Positions 1 to 5,240 of a stretch of 24,219 nt of DNA are shown in pieces. The notes under the pieces were generated by a model that had not been told where the DNA came from, did not search any database, and was given only the letters and a program-made list of their open reading frames with translations. Source of the DNA: Hungatella sp. UBA4396 (GTDB taxonomy: Bacteria > Bacillota > Clostridia > Lachnospirales > Lachnospiraceae); assembly GCA_002389905.1 (NCBI GenBank), contig DGRE01000042.1:1-24219 (forward strand). Reading direction: 5' to 3'. The first letter of the stretch is position 1, and every line of letters begins with the position of its first letter. The position numbers and the translations under genes are program-made.

Positions 1-30
1 AACCATAAATATATTGTAGTAGGTAAGGAG
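1..30. repeat. Left terminal inverted repeat shared with the IS110 upstream region
   Basis: Bases 1-20 (AACCATAAATATATTGTAGT) are the exact reverse complement of 24198-24217. Over the next ten bases the match continues to 28 of 30, up to and including AAGGAG. At the right end this sequence lies just upstream of the IS110 transposase start; here it forms the region in front of the SDR gene, including its ribosome site. The left copy is cut by the window edge. Confidence 0.8.
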
Positions 31-38
31 GAAAATGA

Positions 39-935
39 ATGAATCAACATTATCAATATATTGGTACGGTAAAGCAGGAAGTAGATCAGCCAATTGCTTT
101 CCCTTCACAACACCAGAATCCCCCTGGATTTGAATATCTTATGAACCCTCGTCCGATTTTTGATTCCCCAGATTATGTTGGAAGCGGAAAATTGAAAGGC
201 AAGACAGCTATCATTACAGGCGGTGATAGTGGATTCGGCAGGGCGATTGCGGCAGCCTTTGCAAAGGAAGGTGCAAATCTTACAATTTTATACCTGAATG
301 AGCATAGAGACGCAGAGGAAACCAAAGAGTATGTGGAAAAACTCGGTGCAAACTGCCAGCTTCTGTCCGGAGATTTACGGGATCCGTCTACCTCCAAGTC
401 AGCAGTAGCTCATACTATTAAAACGTATCAACAATTGGATATAGTAGTGAATAATGCAGCTGTACAACCATATACCAAAGATATTATGGATGTATCGGAC
501 GAGCAACTGGAAAACACATTCCGCACGAATGTCTATCCACTTTTCTATATGACAAAGGCCGCGCTGCCTTATTTAAAATATGGCAGCTCTATAATCAGTA
601 CAACGTCTAGGGTTGCTTATGAAGGCGCACCAACCGTTATTGATTATTCAGCTTCCAAAGGTGCCATTGTTTCCTTTACCCGAACTATGGCGCTGTCTCT
701 TGCAGAAAAAGGCATTCGTGTGAATGCTGTAGCGCCAGGACCGTCCTGGACACCGTTGAGTGTTAGTACCTATCCTCCAGATGATGTAGCGATCCTTGGG
801 ACAGATACCCCTATGGGGCGGGCCGCTCAGCCATTTGAAATTTCACCGGCATATGTTTATTTGGCTTCAAATGATTCAGCATATGTTACGGGACAGATAC
901 TCCACGTGAATGGCGGTCTAATTCGTTATTCATAG
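39..935 (+). CDS. SDR family NAD(P)-dependent oxidoreductase (YghA / general stress protein 39 type)
   Basis: Cytosolic short-chain dehydrogenase of 298 aa; the substrate cannot be told from sequence. The Rossmann cofactor motif TGGDSGFG is at residues 60-67, the NNAA motif at 138-141, and the catalytic set appears as Ser190, Tyr203 and Lys207 (YSASK). A roughly 50-residue N-terminal arm before the first strand, with PxxMNPRP-like residues, is typical of the YghA/YhdF/GSP39 branch (about 290-300 aa), so the gene seems complete. The ATG at 39 has AAGGAGG at 25-31; an ATG at 35 is out of frame. It stands alone: the next gene has its own promoter. Its upstream 30 bases match the IS110 upstream region at the other end of the window, so its native promoter may have been replaced or lies outside the window. 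Confidence 0.93.
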   Translation: MNQHYQYIGTVKQEVDQPIAFPSQHQNPPGFEYLMNPRPIFDSPDYVGSGKLKGKTAIITGGDSGFGRAIAAAFAKEGANLTILYLNEHRDAEETKEYVEKLGANCQLLSGDLRDPSTSKSAVAHTIKTYQQLDIVVNNAAVQPYTKDIMDVSDEQLENTFRTNVYPLFYMTKAALPYLKYGSSIISTTSRVAYEGAPTVIDYSASKGAIVSFTRTMALSLAEKGIRVNAVAPGPSWTPLSVSTYPPDDVAILGTDTPMGRAAQPFEISPAYVYLASNDSAYVTGQILHVNGGLIRYS

Positions 936-1009
936 TCAGAAATTCTTTAGGCCATTCTATCAGATTATGTCGTTTTTTGTACATTTCCACTATTTTAATT
1001 TTTTTAGAG

Positions 1010-1038
1010 TTTACAAATTGGACATAATACACTAAAAT
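1010..1038 (+). promoter_or_regulatory. Predicted promoter of the phosphofructokinase gene
   Basis: TTTACA at 1010-1015 and TAAAAT at 1033-1038 are 17 nt apart. The start of transcription would fall near 1045, inside the perfect hairpin at 1041-1075. Confidence 0.5.
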
Positions 1039-1040
1039 AT

Positions 1041-1075
1041 TAATACGAGTTATTTTTATAAAATAACTCGTATTA
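1041..1075. repeat. Perfect 16-bp AT-rich inverted repeat at the predicted transcript 5' end
   Basis: TAATACGAGTTATTTT (1041-1056), loop TAT, then its exact reverse complement (1060-1075). There is no T-run after either arm, so it is not a typical intrinsic terminator. It could be a repressor operator or a 5' stem that stabilises the pfp mRNA; the data do not decide. Confidence 0.7.
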
Positions 1076-1113
1076 AATATGATTAACAGTCATTTAGAGA
1101 GGGAGGTACATAC

Positions 1114-2346
1114 ATGAAGGGAAATGTAATCGTCGGACAATCAGGTGGGCCAACAGCTGCTATCAATTCAAGTCTAGCGGGGGTATATCGTACAGCCAAA
1201 GACCGGGGGGCTGGCAAGGTTTATGGAATGCTCCATGGTATTCAGGGACTGTTACAAGAAAGATATGTTGATTTAGCAGAATTCATCATCACGGAACTGG
1301 ATGCAGAATTACTAAAAAGAACTCCTGCTGCTTTTTTGGGTTCCTGCCGCTACAAACTTCCGGGAATCCACGAGAATAAGGCAGTATACGAAAAGATATT
1401 CAGTATTCTTGATAAGCTTGAAATTGAAGCCTTTATTTATATTGGCGGAAATGACTCTATGGACACAATTAAGAAACTTTCTGACTATGCCATTGTTACT
1501 GGACACTCAACTCGTTTCATCGGCTGTCCCAAGACGATTGACAATGACCTTTCCCTCACTGACCACACGCCAGGTTTTGGAAGTGCGGCAAAGTACATCG
1601 GAACCTCAGTAAAGGAAATTATACGAGACAGTTTCTGTCTGGAATATGAAAAGGGACTTGTATCGATTGTAGAAATTATGGGACGCAACGCCGGATGGCT
1701 GACAGGGGCTGCGGCTCTTGCAAGAGGTGAGGACTGTGCTGGGCCCGATTTAATTTACCTGCCCGAACTGCCTTTCGATATAGAGAAATTTGCCCTCAAA
1801 GTACGGGAGCTTCTCTCAAAGAAGTCATCAGTTGTAGTAGCCGTATCGGAAGGGATACGCCTTGAGGACGGACGTTATGTATGTGAGCTTGGTCAAAGCG
1901 TTGACTTTGTAGACGCATTCGGCCATAGACAACTTTCTGGCACCGCAAACTATCTGGTAAGCTATATTGCGGGAGAGATTGGCTGCAAAACACGTGCCAT
2001 CGAGCTTAGCAGCCTGCAGCGTGCAGCTTCGCACTGCGCATCCCGGGTAGATATTCTGGAAGCATATCAGGTAGGCGGCGCAGCAGTAAAAGCTGCCGAT
2101 GAAGGAGATTCCGGAAAAATGGTAATATTGAACCGTCTCTCAGACGACCCATATCAGAGCGGTACAGAATTAAAGGATGTCCATAAAATAGCTAACGACG
2201 AGAAACTGGTTCCCAGAAGCTGGGTGAATGAAGATGGAAACTATGTTACGGATGCATTTGTTAATTATGTCCGTCCCCTTATCCAGGGTGATGTATCTCC
2301 GGTTATGGTAGATGGTATTCCCAGACATTTGTTCCGTCCGATGTGA
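1114..2346 (+). CDS. 6-phosphofructokinase, diphosphate (PPi)-dependent type
   Basis: Glycolytic enzyme converting fructose 6-phosphate and fructose 1,6-bisphosphate, here predicted to use PPi rather than ATP. At the nucleotide site the motif is GGNDS (111-115) instead of GGDGS, so Asp114 replaces the ATP-type glycine, and PKTIDND (139-145) carries Lys140 where ATP enzymes have Gly. In known PFKs the Asp/Lys pair marks PPi use. Asp143 is the expected catalytic base and MGR (189-191) contacts the sugar phosphate. The length of 410 aa fits the PPi-type group seen in Thermotoga and clostridia. GGGAGGT (1101-1107) lies 6 nt before the ATG. Monocistronic. Asn113, where most PFKs have Asp, is the one less usual residue. 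Confidence 0.93.
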   Translation: MKGNVIVGQSGGPTAAINSSLAGVYRTAKDRGAGKVYGMLHGIQGLLQERYVDLAEFIITELDAELLKRTPAAFLGSCRYKLPGIHENKAVYEKIFSILDKLEIEAFIYIGGNDSMDTIKKLSDYAIVTGHSTRFIGCPKTIDNDLSLTDHTPGFGSAAKYIGTSVKEIIRDSFCLEYEKGLVSIVEIMGRNAGWLTGAAALARGEDCAGPDLIYLPELPFDIEKFALKVRELLSKKSSVVVAVSEGIRLEDGRYVCELGQSVDFVDAFGHRQLSGTANYLVSYIAGEIGCKTRAIELSSLQRAASHCASRVDILEAYQVGGAAVKAADEGDSGKMVILNRLSDDPYQSGTELKDVHKIANDEKLVPRSWVNEDGNYVTDAFVNYVRPLIQGDVSPVMVDGIPRHLFRPM

Positions 2347-2405
2347 ACCATTTTCGGTATTGTTCCGCCTAACAACTTCGTCCTTACCATCCAAGATAAA
2401 CCTTC

Positions 2406-2431
2406 ATGCGTAATTTCGAGCCGCATTTTTT
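2406..2431 (+). terminator. Probable intrinsic terminator after the phosphofructokinase gene
   Basis: ATGCG (2406-2410) pairs with CGCAT (2422-2426), followed directly by a T-run to 2431. An outer 9-bp pair, CCAAGATAA (2391-2399) with TTATCTTGG (2439-2447), encloses it. The inner stem is short, so strength is uncertain. Confidence 0.5.
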
Positions 2432-2498
2432 ATTGAAATTATCTTGGCTATTTCTTTATAAGATATTTGAACATTTTGCAGGAAAGAAATTAGTTATT

Positions 2499-2520
2499 AT
2501 ATATCCCAATCGGGGTATAT
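2499..2520 (+). promoter_or_regulatory. CsoR/CstR-like operator dyad before the cupin gene
   Basis: ATATATCCC (2499-2507) and GGGGTATAT (2512-2520) form a 9-bp dyad with one wobble around AATC. A/T-rich flanks around short C- and G-tracts, as in TACCC-N4-GGGTA, are what CsoR-family repressors (copper CsoR, persulfide CstR, formaldehyde FrmR) bind. It overlaps the likely minus-10 region (TTTGCA at 2474-2479 is a possible minus 35). No CsoR-family gene is in the window. Confidence 0.45.
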
Positions 2521-2555
2521 TAAAGTCTAAGCTTAAATGAAAGGAGGATTTATCT

Positions 2556-2903
2556 ATGAACAAATTTATTTTCAATGATTATTTTCATAAGCCAGAGGGG
2601 AAAATTGCCAAGCGGATGCTTTTTAAAAGCGATAATGTAATTGCCTTTGTTCTAAACATTGCAAAAGGGGAAATATTGCCGGGACACACACATCTGGAAT
2701 CAACCCTTTTTCTTCAGGTAATGGAAGGTAATGCCAAGGTTGTCACGGATGGCAATGAAACCCCATTGCAGGTGGGCGAGTTGATGCAGGTTGATGGACA
2801 GGAAAGCTTACAGGTTATAAACACCGGTGAAGATGTCTTGCGCCTTTACGTCACAATTTCACCAATGGGTTCAGAAGCCTTTGCAACAGATGCAAATGTT
2901 TAA
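2556..2903 (+). CDS. Small single-domain cupin protein
   Basis: A 115-aa single-domain cupin of unknown substrate. The first cupin motif is PGHTHLEST, with metal-ligand candidates His44 and His46 and acidic Glu48; the second motif (GELMQVDGQESLQVINTGED, about 74-93) lacks the usual histidine, so the metal site may be incomplete. Such small cupins include sensors, isomerases and dioxygenases and cannot be separated here. Strong AAGGAGG (2541-2548) precedes the ATG. It stands alone behind a CsoR-like dyad, which would suggest induction by a metal, reactive sulfur or aldehyde; this is inference from the dyad only. Confidence 0.85.
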   Translation: MNKFIFNDYFHKPEGKIAKRMLFKSDNVIAFVLNIAKGEILPGHTHLESTLFLQVMEGNAKVVTDGNETPLQVGELMQVDGQESLQVINTGEDVLRLYVTISPMGSEAFATDANV

Positions 2904-2928
2904 TGGCTTATCTTTATTAAATAATATC

Positions 2929-2957
2929 TCGATAAATAGGAATTGCCATGTTATAAT
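2929..2957 (+). promoter_or_regulatory. Extended minus-10 promoter of the vgb leader
   Basis: TCGATA (2929-2934), a 17-nt spacer, then TATAAT (2952-2957) with TG at 2949-2950 (extended minus 10). Transcription would start near 2964, giving a leader of almost 390 nt before vgb. The block 2917-2959 matches 6891-6933, in front of the CGGC/ABC-F unit, at 33 of 43 positions. Confidence 0.6.
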
Positions 2958-3074
2958 CAGCGCAGCTAATTTGTAAAAAAAGTATGATCTTCAGAATCAT
3001 TGATTTATCAGTCTAAATGTAATATACTTTAAATCTATAAAAATAAACACGAGGTAATTAGTTAAAATGATCAT

Positions 3075-3192
3075 ATAATCTTATCCAGTTTTTATAAGTG
3101 ACAGTAGTATAGACAAAGCGGACATATCTTTTAATATTCAAGGTATGCTGGTTTGTGCTACTTAAACTACTGTAAGTTTCGGATAGGATTAT
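3075..3192 (+). ncRNA. Long hairpin element in the vgb leader (candidate structured RNA)
   Basis: A nested fold of four helices can be drawn: 3075-3086 with 3181-3192 (12 bp, one G-U), 3101-3108 with 3166-3173 (8 bp, perfect), 3113-3117 with 3152-3156 (5 bp) and 3123-3128 with 3142-3147 (6 bp, one G-U), closing on a 13-nt loop. It does not match a riboswitch class I can name. It lies between the predicted promoter and the leader ORF of vgb. A MITE-like insertion is the main alternative, but no target duplication is seen at its edges. Confidence 0.45.
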
Positions 3193-3226
3193 AATAGTGT
3201 CAATTTAACTGAAATTTGTATGGTGC

Positions 3227-3260
3227 TAAAGAACTGCTTCTGTTTTAAAATAGTTCTTTA
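3227..3260 (+). other. Second leader hairpin upstream of vgb
   Basis: TAAAGAACT (3227-3235) pairs perfectly with AGTTCTTTA (3252-3260) around a 16-nt loop. No T-run follows. It sits just before the leader ORF and may be part of the attenuation switch. Confidence 0.5.
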
Positions 3261-3276
3261 ATATTAGATTTCTATT

Positions 3277-3312
3277 ATGAGACTTATAACCTTTCCGAGA
3301 CTTTTAGTTTAG
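3277..3312 (+). CDS. Putative 11-codon leader peptide of vgb (MRLITFPRLLV)
   Basis: ATG at 3277 to TAG at 3310-3312 encodes MRLITFPRLLV. Codons 4-7 form the left arm of the intrinsic terminator at 3288-3320 and the stop codon touches the right arm, the geometry expected of ribosome-mediated attenuation: a ribosome stalled by an antibiotic would cover the left arm and let transcription run into vgb. Upstream ORFs of this kind precede erm, msr, vga-type and vmlR genes. There is no strong ribosome site before the ATG, which is the main weakness. Confidence 0.5.
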   Translation: MRLITFPRLLV

Positions 3313-3330
3313 GAAAGGTTTTTGTTTTTA
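3288..3330 (+). terminator. Intrinsic terminator (attenuator) in the vgb leader
   Basis: AACCTTTCC (3288-3296) pairs perfectly with GGAAAGGTT (3312-3320); a T-rich tract with one G follows to 3329. It ends only about 22 nt before the vgb ATG and about 385 nt after the preceding gene, so it is well placed to control vgb rather than to end the cupin transcript. Confidence 0.8.
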
Positions 3331-3351
3331 AAATGAAAGGATTAAAAGAAA

Positions 3352-4236
3352 ATGAATAGAAACATAAATGAATACAATCTCCCGATGGAAAATTCAGGAC
3401 CATATGGAATTACTGCAGGACATGACGGAGCTATGTGGTTTACAGAAAACAGAGGAAACAAAATAGGACGAATTACAACGGAAGGTGAAATTACAGAATA
3501 TTTACTTCCGACCCCAGATGCACAGCCTCTAATTATAACAAAAGGAATTGATGGAGTTATATGGTTTACAGAATATAAAGCTAATAAGATAGGAAAAATT
3601 ATTATAGAAGGAAAAGTTACAGAATATGATATACCTACAGCAGACTCAGGCCCTTACGGGATCACATTAGGTCCTGATGGAGCGATGTGGTTCACAGAGA
3701 TTACTGGCAATAAAATTGGAAGAATCACAGTGAATGGGGAAATTAGAGAGTATGATTTACCTGACCTTGGTTCCTTTCCATCAATGATTACAGAAGGTTC
3801 AGATGGAGCACTTTGGTTTACAGAGAACCAAGGAAACAAGATCGGTAGAATTAGCATATCTGGGGGTATAGCTGAATTTAACATTCCAACGACAGCTTCT
3901 GGCCCGGTTGGAATTTGCAAAGGAGGAGATGATGCTGTTTGGTTCGTAGAAATAATAGGCAACAAAATAGGCCGAATTGCTACGTCGGGCCAATTTGCTG
4001 AATATTCACTGCCAACACAAGATGCGAAACCTCATGCAATTATATCGGGTAAAGAAGGTGAACTTTGGTTTACAGAATGGGGAAGTAACCAGATTGGCAG
4101 GATCAAATCATGTGGCGAAATAATTGAATATCAAATTCCCACAATAGATTCAGAACCCCATGGTCTCGTTCTTGGACCAGACGGAGCGATATGGTTTACA
4201 GAGGAATGTGGGAAGATTGGTCAGTTAATCTACTAA
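3352..4236 (+). CDS. vgb: Virginiamycin B lyase (streptogramin B resistance)
   Basis: Linearises type B streptogramins such as virginiamycin S and quinupristin by an elimination at the ester bond, a metal-dependent cytosolic reaction. The 294-aa protein is a seven-bladed propeller of about 42-residue repeats, each with a D/E-G-A-x-WFTE and N-K-I-G-R-I signature. The residues known as the Mg and active site of staphylococcal Vgb, His228, Glu268, His270 and Glu284, are all present at exactly these numbers and spacings (PHAII, then SEPHG, then WFTEE). It therefore looks functional. An A/G-rich ribosome site (about 3336-3341) lies 10 nt from the ATG. It is preceded by a leader with attenuator and followed by a vat relic, matching the vat-vgb linkage of staphylococcal plasmids. 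The gene is AT-rich compared with the MFS genes further right, consistent with transfer. Confidence 0.93.
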   Translation: MNRNINEYNLPMENSGPYGITAGHDGAMWFTENRGNKIGRITTEGEITEYLLPTPDAQPLIITKGIDGVIWFTEYKANKIGKIIIEGKVTEYDIPTADSGPYGITLGPDGAMWFTEITGNKIGRITVNGEIREYDLPDLGSFPSMITEGSDGALWFTENQGNKIGRISISGGIAEFNIPTTASGPVGICKGGDDAVWFVEIIGNKIGRIATSGQFAEYSLPTQDAKPHAIISGKEGELWFTEWGSNQIGRIKSCGEIIEYQIPTIDSEPHGLVLGPDGAIWFTEECGKIGQLIY

Positions 4237-4262
4237 CAAGTTGGATTCATATCTTTATCTAT

Positions 4263-4349
4263 GATTTGAAATTACCTTTCAAAGGGGATACCGTAATAGG
4301 TAACGATGTTTAGATAGGGCAAAATGTAATGATTATGCCAGGAGGATTT
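4263..4349 (+). pseudogene. Relic of a streptogramin A acetyltransferase (Vat / xenobiotic acetyltransferase)
   Basis: In one frame this reads DLKLPFKGDTVIGNDV, stop, IGQNVMIMPGGF. That is the left-handed beta-helix core of Vat enzymes, which read LPxKGDTxIGNDVWIGxxVxIMPG; the stop TAG (4311-4313) stands exactly at the conserved Trp codon (TGG to TAG). Everything before and after this stretch of about 29 codons is missing. CatB-type acetyltransferases share part of the motif, but the LPFKGDT stretch and the position next to vgb favour Vat. The last recognisable codons (CCA GGA GGA) now serve as the ribosome site of the next gene. Confidence 0.8.
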
Positions 4350-4354
4350 ATTAT

Positions 4355-5071
4355 ATGGAGCTGAAGCGGTTAACAGAACGCGTTTTTTATACTATGCATA
4401 GTAAAGAGGCAGATATGCCGGTTCTAGGATATATAAACGGACAAAAGTATTCTTTAATGGTGGATTCAGGTAACTCTAGAAGACATGTTGAATTATTTAA
4501 TGATTCTATAACTAATAAAGGCTTAAGAAAACCAGACTTTATTGCAATTACACACTGGCATTGGGATCATACTTTCGGTATGAATGCAGTGGAAGGGATT
4601 ACAATTGCCCACAAAAAAACGAATGATAAACTAGCAGAAATAGCTAAATGGAAATGGACAGATTCTGAAATGAAAAAGAGATTAGAAGCAAAAGTTGAGA
4701 TTGAATTTGCTGATACTTGCATTCGGAAGGAATATCCCCTGCTTTCGGAGATACGGGTAACGACCTCGGATATCTCTTACAATAGAAATATGGAAATTGA
4801 TCTGGGAGATATTATTGTAGAATTACATCATATCATATCTCCTCATAGTGAAGATTGTATTTGCATACTAATACCCCAAGAAAGAGTGTTATTTATTGGA
4901 GATGCTGTTGGAGTAGATTATTACAATAATTGCTATCTAGATAAAGATAAATTACGTTCTCTAATTACAGCAATTAAAAAATTTGACTTTGATATTTGTG
5001 TAATGGGACATGCTGAACCAGTAAGTAAACCTGATATTCTCAATATCATGAATTCTCTTCTGGACCGTTAA
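4355..5071 (+). CDS. MBL-fold metallo-hydrolase
   Basis: Predicted cytosolic di-zinc hydrolase of 238 aa with no signal peptide. The full metal-ligand set is visible: HWHWDH at 67-72, His164 (SPHSED), Asp183 (IGDAVG) and His219 (GHAEP). This pattern belongs to the broad glyoxalase II/AHL-lactonase-like group; the substrate is unknown, and a classical beta-lactamase role is not supported because there is no export signal. AGGAGGA (4340-4346) is well spaced from the ATG but consists of codons of the vat relic. AT-rich like vgb, so it may have arrived with that locus or been joined to it by the deletion that destroyed vat. Confidence 0.88.
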   Translation: MELKRLTERVFYTMHSKEADMPVLGYINGQKYSLMVDSGNSRRHVELFNDSITNKGLRKPDFIAITHWHWDHTFGMNAVEGITIAHKKTNDKLAEIAKWKWTDSEMKKRLEAKVEIEFADTCIRKEYPLLSEIRVTTSDISYNRNMEIDLGDIIVELHHIISPHSEDCICILIPQERVLFIGDAVGVDYYNNCYLDKDKLRSLITAIKKFDFDICVMGHAEPVSKPDILNIMNSLLDR

Positions 5072-5181
5072 GGAAATATGATAGCATAAAGTAGTGTACG
5101 AAAAATGACAGTTATCAAAGGTTTGCTGTTAATAAATTTTCTCACAGGATTTAATATCCGGCTGAAAGAAAAGAATAGACA

Positions 5182-5203
5182 AGTACACAATATAGGGTGT
5201 ACT
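5182..5203 (+). promoter_or_regulatory. Inverted repeat overlapping the predicted hydantoinase promoter
   Basis: AGTACAC (5182-5188) and GTGTACT (5197-5203) form a perfect 7-bp dyad with an 8-nt spacer. A weak promoter (TAGACA at 5176-5181, 18 nt, TACTAT at about 5200-5205) would overlap it. A further half-site, AGTGTAC, is at 5093-5099. This is a candidate repressor site; the protein is unknown. Confidence 0.45.
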
Positions 5204-5240
5204 ATACAATCAGTATGATTAAAACTCATAAGGAGGCATT

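Noticed and set aside
3220..3261. A second short leader ORF (13 codons, MVLKNCFCFKIVL) before the vgb attenuator
   Set aside because: It lies across the 3227-3260 hairpin, but has no ribosome site and no overlap with the terminator arms; the 3277 ORF fits the attenuation geometry better.
4355..5071. MBL-fold protein as a secreted beta-lactamase
   Set aside because: No signal peptide; motif spacing is that of the broad hydrolase/lactonase group.
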